From: Blastopirellula marina DSM 3645
Lineage (GTDB): Bacteria; Planctomycetota; Planctomycetia; Pirellulales; Pirellulaceae
Direction: 5' to 3'
Length of the DNA stretch: 64,000 nucleotides
NCBI RefSeq assembly: GCF_000153105.1
Contig: NZ_CH672376.1
Location: 1,529,385-1,593,384 of the forward strand
Positions 16,779 through 25,454 of the stretch are shown in pieces; position 1 is the stretch's first letter, and every line of letters starts with the position of its first letter. The notes under the pieces are model-generated. The model was not told the DNA's origin. It made no database searches and worked only from the letters and a program-made list of their open reading frames with translations. A program made the translations under genes and the position numbers.

Positions 16779-19700
16779 TTACTCACCGCGTAAAGCGGGA
16801 ATCAGCGGCGTTCGCAACGAAGCTCGCGCAGTCCATCGCCCCGCGATCAAGCCTACGACGAAGATCAGCCCCAGCATCACCGTCAAAGTCGCCCACGGAA
16901 CGCCTGCTGCGCCAAACAGCATATGCGGCAAGACCGCGACCAGGGCCGCTAACACGCCGGTCGCCAGTCCGGCGCTCAACAGCGCTGCGTTCTCGAGCAG
17001 CACCAGCCGAACCAAACGATCGCGGCGAAATCCGGCCGCTTGCAGCAGCGCCAATTCGCCGCGACGTTCAATCACGTTGCGTGCCTGAACCGTCGCCAAC
17101 CCAAAGGTTCCCAGCAACAAGCCGAGCGCGCCGAGACTCTGAAACGTCGAGAGATACGTATTTTGCACCGCCAACAAGTCGATCAGTTTCTGCTTGGCGT
17201 CGGTCGCGTCAAATCCATCTTCGCTCAAACGATCTTCCAAGATCGATGCGACTTCTTCCGTTTCTCCCGGCGGCGTTTGAATCAAAAACATGCGGTAGCC
17301 GCTGGTATCGGGAAAGCGGTCGAGCAAGTTCCCTTCGCTGACAATCAAGCTCCCTTGCAGAATGCTGTTCGAGAGGAGCCCGGCGACCTGATACTTGGTG
17401 GTCCGTCCATCCGGATCGGTCGTCTCGAAGGTTTCGCCCACACCGCCAAACAGATGCAGCGCGTACATCGCCGTGTTTTTATCGAGCGCGCATGGAATCG
17501 GCGCGTTCTCACCATCGGCAGGCTTCTCAAGCACGAGCCAGGGATTCGCCTGCTCTTCTGGCGTGGTCGCCGCTGAGCCTGCCCATTCGAACTGCGCTGC
17601 GCCCTCTTGCGAGTAGTGGGAGATCATCTGCGGCGTCGCTCCCAGCACGCGCGGACTGTTCGACTGATACAAGTTCAAACAACTCGCATCGTCCCCCGGT
17701 TGCATCCGCATCGCCAAGAGGGTCGATTTCGCCAAGAGCGGTTCGTCGCTTTCGCGAAAACCTTGATCGTAGCGGCCGGCCGGCGAATTCAGGTCGTGAA
17801 AGATCGGCTGCGTGCTTTCGGCGATCAAGTCTACGCCGCCGGTTCCGCTTTCCGTCGGAGCCAAACGAAAACTGCTGATCGCGATGATTAAAAACGACGC
17901 CGCGCCGACCAGTCCAATCGTCAACGTACTGCGGCCCGGATTGCGCGCCGCGTTGCTCAGCGCTAACTGCGATAATTGGAACCCAACGCCGGCGGAACGT
18001 TCGGTCGCGCGCCACTGCAGATACCGTCGCTCCAGAAACATCAGCGCCGCCAACATCGCGGCGCCGGCCCCAAAGAAGGCCCCTGCCTGGGCTTCGCCGG
18101 CCAGCGCGGTCGCCAATACGGCTAATCCGATCGAAGCTGCAATCAGCGCTCCACCGGCGTAAATCATCCAACGCCCTTTTCCTGGCTGGTGATCTTGCGA
18201 TGCGGCGGTCTGCCCGGCCAACAAAGCTCGCGGCGAAGTTTTCCGCAACCGCCGCAGCGCCCAAAGGATAGCGCCCAACGAAGCGAATACGCCGCTCGTC
18301 AAACCAATCAGCAGCGTCGCCGGATTGTCGAGATGTAATTGCAAAAACGGCGTCACTACCGCAGCGACCCACCATGTGCGCAGTCCATACAGCATCACCC
18401 AGGCATAGCCGACGCCTAGGATCACCCCCACCAATCCGCCTAGCGAAGCGACGATCGTCGCTTCGATCAACAGCATCGCGCGAATCGCTTTCATCCTCAG
18501 GCCAACGGCCGCTTCGAGTCCAATCTGTCGAGCGCGCTGGTCGACGCCTAATTGGAACAGCAGCAGCGTCAGCATCAGCGCCGCCGCAATAATGAACATG
18601 CTGAAACCGAGAAACAACCCGTTGAACGGCGTCGTGCCGCTGGCCGCTCGCAGCGCATTCTGGCGCGCCGGCAAAAAGCGGAAACCAAGCTCTTCTTTGT
18701 GCTGATTGAGCTCGGCCTCGATGCCTGCGATCAGTTTTTCTTTCGCCATCGCAGTGACCGGAACCCGAATCGACGTCGCGTCGCCAAACCGGCTTCCCCA
18801 CAATTTTTTGCCGGCGCTGAGCGAAACGTAGGCCTTCGGCGTGGTCCGATAGTTTTCCCAATAGGCGTCATCGACTCCGCGGATCCGACGATTGTCGAAC
18901 GGAAACGGCGGATCCCAATCGTCGATCGAATCTTGATCGGTGATCCCTTCCACTTCCGGCGTTAAGTCAGGATCATTCGCGGTGGTCGGCGGCTTATCGT
19001 ACTCGGCCGGTCGCCGCCGTGACGCGGGACTGTCAGGCTCGGTCAATGGAGTGATCGCTGCAACCGTAAACAGACTGGTCGTCTCTTTGGCGATTCCATG
19101 CGAACTTTCTGGCTCAAAGTAAGCGAGTTCGATCGGATCACCGATCGCGGCCCCCAATTGTTCGGCCGACCATGAGTTCAAAATGATTTCATCCTCGGCG
19201 AGCATTCGAATCGGTTCGCCAGCGGTATCAAGCAGCGGGTAAGCGAGCGCACCGGGATCAAGCGCCGTCACTGTCGAATAAGGAATCGCCTGATTGTCGG
19301 TTGACTCTTTTTCAATCGATGTCGTCAGGTAAGTAAAAGTTGGAAACGCCTGCCGGCCGGCCGCTTTCAAAATCGCGGCTTCCGCCGCATCGCTAATGAT
19401 CATCCGCGACGAACTGAGCTGGTAGTAGTCGTAGATCGTTTGCGGATCTGCGCCTTCTGCGGCGAACTCTTGCCGCACCTGATCCAAGCGATAGCCGAAA
19501 TCATCCAGGCCAAGCGTCAACTCGCCCGCAAGTTCTTCGGCGGTTTGATCGGGATCACGTGCAGCCAGCAAAATCGCGTTCGCTTTGCCCGACAGGTCCA
19601 GCGACTCTTCCAATCGCTGTAGCGGGACAAACGCGTTCAGAGGCGCCTGTTGGTTCGGAAACAGTCCGAATCTTCCCAATCCCTGGGCGGGAATAATCGC

Positions 19701-20246
19701 GGCGACTTTCAACCGGGGAATTCCCCGCACGCGGCCTGACTTCTTCCCCAGCGGACTATCGGCCGGCACGTCATTGGACGATGGCAAGCGAATCGCCACC
19801 TCATCGCCGACGGCGACGTTCAACTCGGCCGCTAGCGGCGCATTTAAGACGATTGAGTTCTCGCCGTCGAACTTGGGCGGCTTCGCGTTGGGGTTCAGCC
19901 GCCAAAACGAATCATTCACGCCAAAGATCGAGACTCCCCCGGCCAGGCGAAGATGTTCGCCGGCATGTTCGACGCTGCCGCGCAGCAAGATCAGCGGCGC
20001 GGTTCGTTCGGCGCCGGAGGCCAGTTGCGTCGCTCGATGCTGGGCGAAAAAGCGATCCGCCAAAACAACGTGCGTGACCTCGCCCAAACGATCCAACGAC
20101 AAATCCCGCAGGCTCCCCTGAACCGAATCGCCGACCAGCAGCGCACCGGTCAAGACAGCAGTCGCCGCGGCGACTCCCAGTCCCACCGCCAGGTTGATCG
20201 AGAAATAATAACGTGCGCTGCGAAGCGCAAGTCGCATTTGATCCAT
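16779..20246 (-). CDS. Large FtsX/MacB-type ABC transporter permease
   Basis: 1155 residues from the ATG at 20246, chosen because AGGAG sits about 9 bases before it; the frame is open to an ATG at 20288 overlapping the ATPase gene. One N-terminal membrane segment (about 15-38) is followed by a long exported region, three FtsX-type segments (about 545-690), two more (about 710-750), a second exported region and a final FtsX bundle (about 1040-1150). ARQIGLEAAVGLRMKAIRAM and ERRGELALLQAAGFRRDRLV are the cytoplasmic coupling segments that repeat in such permeases. Such double-unit permeases move lipoproteins or other molecules out of the membrane with a LolD-like ATPase, here the next gene upstream. 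Confidence 0.9.
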   Translation of the reverse strand: MDQMRLALRSARYYFSINLAVGLGVAAATAVLTGALLVGDSVQGSLRDLSLDRLGEVTHVVLADRFFAQHRATQLASGAERTAPLILLRGSVEHAGEHLRLAGGVSIFGVNDSFWRLNPNAKPPKFDGENSIVLNAPLAAELNVAVGDEVAIRLPSSNDVPADSPLGKKSGRVRGIPRLKVAAIIPAQGLGRFGLFPNQQAPLNAFVPLQRLEESLDLSGKANAILLAARDPDQTAEELAGELTLGLDDFGYRLDQVRQEFAAEGADPQTIYDYYQLSSSRMIISDAAEAAILKAAGRQAFPTFTYLTTSIEKESTDNQAIPYSTVTALDPGALAYPLLDTAGEPIRMLAEDEIILNSWSAEQLGAAIGDPIELAYFEPESSHGIAKETTSLFTVAAITPLTEPDSPASRRRPAEYDKPPTTANDPDLTPEVEGITDQDSIDDWDPPFPFDNRRIRGVDDAYWENYRTTPKAYVSLSAGKKLWGSRFGDATSIRVPVTAMAKEKLIAGIEAELNQHKEELGFRFLPARQNALRAASGTTPFNGLFLGFSMFIIAAALMLTLLLFQLGVDQRARQIGLEAAVGLRMKAIRAMLLIEATIVASLGGLVGVILGVGYAWVMLYGLRTWWVAAVVTPFLQLHLDNPATLLIGLTSGVFASLGAILWALRRLRKTSPRALLAGQTAASQDHQPGKGRWMIYAGGALIAASIGLAVLATALAGEAQAGAFFGAGAAMLAALMFLERRYLQWRATERSAGVGFQLSQLALSNAARNPGRSTLTIGLVGAASFLIIAISSFRLAPTESGTGGVDLIAESTQPIFHDLNSPAGRYDQGFRESDEPLLAKSTLLAMRMQPGDDASCLNLYQSNSPRVLGATPQMISHYSQEGAAQFEWAGSAATTPEEQANPWLVLEKPADGENAPIPCALDKNTAMYALHLFGGVGETFETTDPDGRTTKYQVAGLLSNSILQGSLIVSEGNLLDRFPDTSGYRMFLIQTPPGETEEVASILEDRLSEDGFDATDAKQKLIDLLAVQNTYLSTFQSLGALGLLLGTFGLATVQARNVIERRGELALLQAAGFRRDRLVRLVLLENAALLSAGLATGVLAALVAVLPHMLFGAAGVPWATLTVMLGLIFVVGLIAGRWTARASLRTPLIPALRGE

Positions 20247-20271
20247 GCCGACCATCTCCTGCGCGCGTCGT

Positions 20272-20940
20272 TTAGGTAAGGCGTCCATCGTCGAGACTTC
20301 GCCGCGCGGCGAACATCTCGGCCAACTCCATGCTATGCGTCACCGCGATCAGCATCGCGTTCTCTTGCGATTGCAAATCGAGCAACAGTCGACCGATCGT
20401 TTCGGCGTTGGTCCGATCGAGATTGCCGGTCGGTTCGTCCGCCAACAGCAGTCGCGGCTGATGAATCAAACTGCGTGCGACGGCGACCCGTTGCCGTTCG
20501 CCGCCAGAAAGTTCTGCGGGTCGATGACTGATTCGCGACGTGAGTCCGACCCCGTCGATTAAATACTTGGCCCGCTCGACGGCCTCGTTGGATGCGGCGC
20601 CGCCGGCCAATGTTGGCACCAATACATTCTCCAGCACCGACAACTGCGGCAGCAGGTGATGGTCCTGAAAGATGAACCCGATTTTGCGATTACGGAAATC
20701 GGCCAGTTGCGGCTCGGCCAGCTCAAACGGATTTTGTCCATCGAGCGCCACGCCGCCGCTCGTCGGCGACTCGAGCGCGCCAAGACAGTAGAGCAGCGTG
20801 CTCTTGCCGGAACCACTCGGACCAATGATCGCGAGATTTTCGCCAGCATTGAGCGCTAGATCGGCTTGCTGGAGCACGACCAGCGGCTCACCGCGGGTCG
20901 GATATTCTTTACGCAGCGAAACAACGTCGAGATCGGACAT
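20272..20940 (-). CDS. LolD/MacB-type ABC ATPase
   Basis: 222 residues from the ATG at 20940; upstream codons overlap the previous gene and are not conserved in this family. Walker A is GPSGSGKST, the signature is LSGGERQRVAVAR and Walker B is LLLADEPTGNLD, followed by the H-loop in AVTHSMELAEMF. The LADEPTGNLD form marks the LolD/MacB/FtsE group. It begins 14 bp after the prenyltransferase-fold gene and ends just before the FtsX permease, so the two are very likely one transporter. The substrate is not known; it could be a lipoprotein or small molecule. Confidence 0.93.
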   Translation of the reverse strand: MSDLDVVSLRKEYPTRGEPLVVLQQADLALNAGENLAIIGPSGSGKSTLLYCLGALESPTSGGVALDGQNPFELAEPQLADFRNRKIGFIFQDHHLLPQLSVLENVLVPTLAGGAASNEAVERAKYLIDGVGLTSRISHRPAELSGGERQRVAVARSLIHQPRLLLADEPTGNLDRTNAETIGRLLLDLQSQENAMLIAVTHSMELAEMFAARRSLDDGRLT

Positions 20941-20954
20941 GGCGGCGAGTGCGT

Positions 20955-21878
20955 CTAAGGATGCAAGATCGCGAGGCCGCCTAAGCCGTAAAACGTATAT
21001 TCGACATCGGCGACTTCGTCCCAAACGGCGCCAAAGAAGCCGCCGCCCGGTTGTTGTAATCCTTCAACGTAACGCATCGCTGCGGCGGTGTCGATCTCGT
21101 GCAATGCGCCCAGATCGGTCAGCGTCAGACAGCCGGTAAAAGTACTTAGCAGATCGGCGATCGGAATCCGCGTGTTGGCTCGCAGTCCCCCTTCGTCATT
21201 TTGCATTTCGAGCAAAAAGTCGATCGCGCCGTCGGCTACTTCTTGATCCAACCCATCAATGATCCGCAGCGCGCCGATCGCAGCGGCTGTGGGATTGGTG
21301 CCGGCTCGCTTACTAGCTCGAATCTCGCGAAAGCCGCCATCCTCGGCTTCTTGCGAAAGCAGAAAATCGCGAATTCGCTCGGGCTGTACGATCGGGCGCT
21401 CCAGCAATTGCAAACAGAGAAGCACCAAGAACGTGTGATACGTGCTGCTGGCCGATCCCAGTTCTCCCTTGGCGTAACCCCCGTCTTCGCGACGCAATTT
21501 CTCAAGCGCCGCGGCGACTTGCTCGCGCCAGTCTTCGTTGGCGCCGGCAAAGACTTCGACTCCGGCGCTATTTTCCAGCAGACCGGCGCCATAGATCAAG
21601 GAAAGAAAATCGACGATCGTCTCTTGCCCGCCGAGTCGCGAGCGCAAAAAGTCGCATGCTCGGTCCGCTAGATCTCCGTGCAACTCGCCCAGGATCGCCA
21701 ACGAGCGGAGCGCGAATGACGTGTAATAGAGATCGCTGGGACCTTCACGCCCCCCAAAACCGCCGTCGGCTTGCTGTCGGGCGGCAATGAATTGCGTGTG
21801 GCGATCACGGATCTCGACGTCGACTTCGCCCAGCCCCATCGCAATGCGAACCGTCAATTCCGGCAGATAGTTGTTCAT
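20955..21878 (-). CDS. Prenyltransferase/squalene-oxidase repeat protein
   Basis: 307 residues of helical repeats with the QxxxGGF/G pattern (QQADGGFGGREGPSDLYYTSFALRSL, EDGGYAKGELGSASSTYHT, NDEGGLRANTR, GGGFFGA), the alpha-alpha barrel seen in protein prenyltransferase beta subunits and terpene cyclases. In protein prenyltransferases the zinc ligands are an Asp, a Cys two residues later and a His; here the corresponding region reads IADLLSTF and later EYTFYG, so the Cys and His look replaced. It probably does not prenylate proteins in the usual way. It sits 18 bp after a thioesterase and 14 bp before a LolD-like ATPase. Confidence 0.75.
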   Translation of the reverse strand: MNNYLPELTVRIAMGLGEVDVEIRDRHTQFIAARQQADGGFGGREGPSDLYYTSFALRSLAILGELHGDLADRACDFLRSRLGGQETIVDFLSLIYGAGLLENSAGVEVFAGANEDWREQVAAALEKLRREDGGYAKGELGSASSTYHTFLVLLCLQLLERPIVQPERIRDFLLSQEAEDGGFREIRASKRAGTNPTAAAIGALRIIDGLDQEVADGAIDFLLEMQNDEGGLRANTRIPIADLLSTFTGCLTLTDLGALHEIDTAAAMRYVEGLQQPGGGFFGAVWDEVADVEYTFYGLGGLAILHP

Positions 21879-21896
21879 CAGCTCGGACCGGTCGTT

Positions 21897-22319
21897 CTAG
21901 GCGACAAGATAAGGGGTGATCTTATCGCGAAACCAAGTAGGCGTTTCGATCGACTGCGGCGGCAGCGCATGATAGATGCGACAACAAACGGCGGTCGTTT
22001 CGCCGGTCGCGACCGGTCGACCGTCATGCGAGAATTTGAATCCGTACGTCACGCTTTTGGCGCCCATCTTTTTTACGACGATCGAAATATCGATCTCGTC
22101 TTCAAAGCGAACCGGACTTTGAAAGTCGCAGCGGATCGAGACTCGCGGCCAACTGATCGTCGCATCGCCGTCCGGCGTATGGACCGAAAGTCCCACATGC
22201 CGCAGGAACTCGTGCTCGACTTGTTCCATATAAACGGCGAACGCCGAGAAGTGCATGATGCCGGCGGCGTCGGTGTCACGAAATTCGACCCGTCGCTTTG
22301 TGTGATAAACCTCAGGCAT
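21897..22319 (-). CDS. 4-hydroxybenzoyl-CoA-type (hotdog) thioesterase
   Basis: 140 residues of the YbgC/FadM-like hotdog family, predicted to hydrolyse acyl-CoA thioesters. RRVEFRDTDAAGIMHFSAFAVYMEQ holds the catalytic Asp and the core helix; the SVTYGFKFS strand and the remaining beta strands are of normal length. It is the first gene of a minus-strand group with the prenyltransferase-fold protein and the LolD/FtsX-type transporter, all within 20 bp of each other. The substrate acyl chain is not known. Confidence 0.88.
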   Translation of the reverse strand: MPEVYHTKRRVEFRDTDAAGIMHFSAFAVYMEQVEHEFLRHVGLSVHTPDGDATISWPRVSIRCDFQSPVRFEDEIDISIVVKKMGAKSVTYGFKFSHDGRPVATGETTAVCCRIYHALPPQSIETPTWFRDKITPYLVA

Positions 22320-22362
22320 GGCGCAAGCTCATCTTTGGCGTTCCATTCAAATCAGCGCACGC

Positions 22363-22388
22363 AAAAAGCCTGCACAGGTGGGCAGGCT
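22363..22388 (-). terminator. Intrinsic terminator after rpsR
   Basis: A 7-bp hairpin (AGCCTGC/GCAGGCT, 8-base loop) followed on the minus strand by TTTTTGC. It lies 50 bp past the rpsR stop and just before the thioesterase operon, so it should end the rpsR transcript. Confidence 0.75.
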
Positions 22389-22439
22389 TCCTTCGTTCGC
22401 GACGTGCGTCGGCAGGGACATCCTTTCTAGGAAAGGATG

Positions 22440-22709
22440 CTAGTCCTTCACGTACGGCAACAAAGCCATGAATCGGGCGCGTTTGATCGCCTGCGTCACA
22501 GCGTGCTGGCTAACCGCGGTGCACCCGCTCTTGCGACGACCGACGATCCGGCCATGGCGATTGGTCAGCTTTTTCAGCAGCTCAACGTCTTTGTAATCCA
22601 CGAACATCGGTCGCGGGCGTTTGCCATCGACGAAGATCGGGTCTTTGCGTGTGACGCGGGCTTTGGTCTTCGCCCGTTTACGAGCCTTGAATCGGTTGGC
22701 AGGCTTCAT
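22440..22709 (-). CDS. rpsR: 30S ribosomal protein S18
   Basis: An 89-residue protein with the S18 core: FVDYKDVELLKKLTNRHGRIVGRRKSG, then AVTQAIKRARFMALLPYV at the C-terminus. A basic N-terminal extension (MKPANRFKARKRAKTKAR) precedes it. It binds S6 and 16S rRNA in the platform of the small subunit. In many bacteria rpsR lies between rpsF and rplI; here neither is nearby. The terminator downstream (22363-22388) fits a single-gene transcript, or one shared with the symporter gene upstream on the same strand. Confidence 0.95.
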   Translation of the reverse strand: MKPANRFKARKRAKTKARVTRKDPIFVDGKRPRPMFVDYKDVELLKKLTNRHGRIVGRRKSGCTAVSQHAVTQAIKRARFMALLPYVKD

Positions 22710-22858
22710 AGCATCCTATGGAATCGAAAAAGCTACTATCGATTGTTTTGTATCGAGTCGAAACCTCAGATTTTAACGGAATCGCGGCCGACAGCAAGGG
22801 CCGAACAGCAGGTTGTCAGAACCCGCACGATTGTCGCAAACCAAAGGGTAACAGTCAC

Positions 22859-24409
22859 TTACGAGTCTTTCGCCGGGAAAAACTTTTGCAAGGTTTCTTC
22901 GCTAGGCCGGGGAGTTACCAGCGAAACGAGGATTAAAGCGAGCGTCGAACCGGCCAACATCGGAGCAACCGGCATCATATCCAGCACCGAATAGTGTGGG
23001 TTTCCAGCAAAGTCCGACTGGTAGAAAAAGTAGCACCACAGGCTGATCGCCGTAATCACCGACGCGTAAGCCCCCGCTTTGGTGAGACCTTTCCAGTACA
23101 ACGCCGCGAGAACCAGCGGAAACAGCGCCGAGAACCCGCTGAAACACCAGACGCCCAGAGTGAAGACGCGGCGGTAGTCGAGCAGGCTGAGCCCGTAGGT
23201 GATCGCGACGATCAAGATAATGAACGTCCGCGCAATCATGACGATTTGCTTGTCGGTGAAGCGATTTTTGCCGCCGTAGTGGACGACGATATCGTTGGTG
23301 AAGATCGTGCCGACGCAGAGGAACTGACTATCCAGCGACGACATGATCGCCGCCAAGACGCCGGCGGTCAAAAAGCCGCCCAGAACGTCGCCCGAAAAAC
23401 GCTTCACCAAAAATGGCAAAATCGCGTTGGCGTTGGCGTCCACCGCCGGCGGAATCGGCACCAAGTTGCCAGCCGCCCAAGCCCCGATCAACACGCACGG
23501 CGCCCAAACGATCATGATGAACAGCGGATGAGCGACGACCGCCAGTTTAAAGTTGCTTGCTTTACGAGCGGTCAACCAGTGCTGAAACAAGTGCGGGAAC
23601 ATGCCAACCGATAACGGCACAAACATATAGGTTGCGAATCTTAAGTACGACATGCTGGGATTCCCGGCTCGCACCAGTTTGTCGCGGGGGATCGATTCGG
23701 AGGCGGCGACCAGGTTCGCCCATAGACCTTCTTTTCCGCCGATCTGCGAGGCAATGACGAAAAAGGCGACCAAGCCCAGCACCATAAAGACAATCGTCTG
23801 AAAAGTATTGGCCCAAGCGGTGCCGCGCATCCCGCCAAAAAAGACGTAGGTCAACACCACGCCGCAAATCACCAGACTTCCCAGCCATCCTGGCACGCCA
23901 CCTTGCGTCGATTCAAACCAAACCGGAAAAGCGCCGCGGGTCACCGCGGTGACCACCGTGCCGGAAGCCATGACGCCGATCAACAAGTAAGGAATCACCA
24001 GTCCAACCAACACTGGGAACAGCAGGAGCCCCAGCTTGTCGCTCTCGAGTCGATCGCGGAAAAACTCGATCTGCGTCGTATAGCCATATTTTCGGCCCAA
24101 CGACCAAAGTTTGACGCCGAGCACAAAAAAGCAGAGCGAGTGAATGATCCCGCTGGAAGAAGCCAGCAATCCGTAGACGCCGACCCCTTCTTTGTACGAT
24201 TCGCCGGTCGAACCGACGAGCGCGAACGCCGTCATCGTGGTGCCGAAGATCGACATCAGCAGCAAGAACGGGCCGATTGAATGGCTCGCCAACATGTAGT
24301 CTTTGCTCGAACCGCTAAAGAGGCGGTTCGAAAACAAGCCGAGCGCCAGCAGCAGCGCCAAGTAAAAGCAAATGATGACTAGTTGAGTGACGCCGGGTTC
24401 AAACACCAT
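22859..24409 (-). CDS. Sodium/solute symporter (SSS family)
   Basis: 516 residues from the ATG at 24409, two bases past the stop of the DUF3311 gene. About 13 membrane segments are visible. Family hallmarks are FGTTMTAFALVGSTGESYKEGVGVYG (sodium site region), YVFFGGMRGTAWANTFQTIVF and FLTAGVLAAIMSSLDSQFL, the last being the SSS signature. It should import an organic solute with sodium. The pairing with a short DUF3311 membrane protein is common for this class. The solute is unknown. Confidence 0.93.
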   Translation of the reverse strand: MVFEPGVTQLVIICFYLALLLALGLFSNRLFSGSSKDYMLASHSIGPFLLLMSIFGTTMTAFALVGSTGESYKEGVGVYGLLASSSGIIHSLCFFVLGVKLWSLGRKYGYTTQIEFFRDRLESDKLGLLLFPVLVGLVIPYLLIGVMASGTVVTAVTRGAFPVWFESTQGGVPGWLGSLVICGVVLTYVFFGGMRGTAWANTFQTIVFMVLGLVAFFVIASQIGGKEGLWANLVAASESIPRDKLVRAGNPSMSYLRFATYMFVPLSVGMFPHLFQHWLTARKASNFKLAVVAHPLFIMIVWAPCVLIGAWAAGNLVPIPPAVDANANAILPFLVKRFSGDVLGGFLTAGVLAAIMSSLDSQFLCVGTIFTNDIVVHYGGKNRFTDKQIVMIARTFIILIVAITYGLSLLDYRRVFTLGVWCFSGFSALFPLVLAALYWKGLTKAGAYASVITAISLWCYFFYQSDFAGNPHYSVLDMMPVAPMLAGSTLALILVSLVTPRPSEETLQKFFPAKDS

Positions 24410-24411
24410 GA

Positions 24412-24642
24412 TTACTCTTCCCCCTTCTTTTCTTCCATCTGCTGTTCGATGTATTCCAGTTCTTGCGGCCAAGCGAACTGAACCGCCAGGAACCAGGTGA
24501 TCCCGGCCCCCAACGAAATACAAACCTGATACAGCAGTGTCACGGGGATAAAGCCAAATACGAGATTGGCGTTGTCCCAATTCCAGAAGTCCTGATGCAA
24601 AATGATCAGGGCCACGACGAGAGACCAAACGAGGTATTTCAT
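24412..24642 (-). CDS. DUF3311-type small membrane protein
   Basis: 76 residues with two membrane segments (about 3-20 and 35-57) and a charged C-terminus (YIEQQMEEKKGEE). The start is the ATG at 24642; the open frame upstream is not membrane-like. Its size, HQDFWNWDN between the two segments, and its place two bases before an SSS symporter match the DUF3311 family, whose members assist or accompany such symporters. No catalytic motif. Confidence 0.82.
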   Translation of the reverse strand: MKYLVWSLVVALIILHQDFWNWDNANLVFGFIPVTLLYQVCISLGAGITWFLAVQFAWPQELEYIEQQMEEKKGEE

Positions 24643-24866
24643 GATGCAGACGTGCGCGGGAAAGGCATGGCGTCGCTTGCTACCGGTGCAAACAACAGTT
24701 GTTTCAACGCCTATCTTAGAAGAACCAAGCGATGGGCGAAAGCCAAATCCAAAGAAAAAGATCACCGCGGGGAATCGAGGACGCGGATGCGGTGCTCAAG
24801 TCGCTCTCGGCGCCAATGCTCTTACGGCGTCTTCGACGGAAGAGCAGGTCGCCGGGCCCGACGTGA

Positions 24867-25427
24867 TTAAGGGGTGACGATCTCTAGCAACTCAACGGCC
24901 GGTTCGCCGTCGCAGAAGATCAATGCGGTGCGACCATAGATGACGTCGCCGGGGGCCAATGCGAGCAAATCTCGCAATTCTTCGCCCGGCGCGACGCGCC
25001 AGAGACTGGTCAGTTGCACTTGACGCAACACGTTGCGCGTGATCAAAACGCGACCGACCGGAATCTTTTCGCTTTTGATCTCGCGTTCGACAATTTCACT
25101 AAGAAAATCACAGTGCAAACGAACGATGCCAAACTGCACGACCTTGCCGTCGCTTTGCCGTGACAACAGGATCTTCCGTGAATAGGCCGATCCTACCGTC
25201 AGCGTATCGAGCACTTGCACATCGACCGGCGAATCATGAAAGCGTTCGACCGTGACCGTCATGTGATGATCGTGGGCCAACAGTTCGGCAAACGGTTCCG
25301 GCGTCTCGGCGGCGGAAACCTCGGTGAAGTCCCCCAATTCGCTCGGATTGCGATAGAACAGCCGCACCAACTCATCCAAGTCAGGCGTCGTGCGTTGACG
25401 GTCGTTCAACTTCACTCCCTTTCGCAA
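24867..25427 (-). CDS. Chorismate lyase-like protein (DUF98)
   Basis: 186 residues. The core resembles chorismate pyruvate-lyases: MTVTVERFHDSPV opens the barrel, Y82-S-R84-KILL carries an Arg at the place of the chorismate-binding Arg, and EKIPVGRVLIT (about 120-130) matches the PLG-type turn ahead of the last helix. UbiC-type enzymes convert chorismate to 4-hydroxybenzoate and pyruvate. This would give an aromatic head group next to a polyprenyl synthase, whose gene ends 27 bp upstream. No signal. The fold assignment is fairly good; the exact product (2-, 3- or 4-hydroxybenzoate) is not decided. Confidence 0.72.
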   Translation of the reverse strand: MRKGVKLNDRQRTTPDLDELVRLFYRNPSELGDFTEVSAAETPEPFAELLAHDHHMTVTVERFHDSPVDVQVLDTLTVGSAYSRKILLSRQSDGKVVQFGIVRLHCDFLSEIVEREIKSEKIPVGRVLITRNVLRQVQLTSLWRVAPGEELRDLLALAPGDVIYGRTALIFCDGEPAVELLEIVTP

Positions 25428-25454
25428 TCCAGAAGTCAGTCGGTGGGCATGGTC

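Noticed and set aside
17527-18861. Long minus-strand frame (444 codons) inside the permease gene
   Set aside because: Out-of-frame shadow of the FtsX-type permease; Arg-rich and without motifs.
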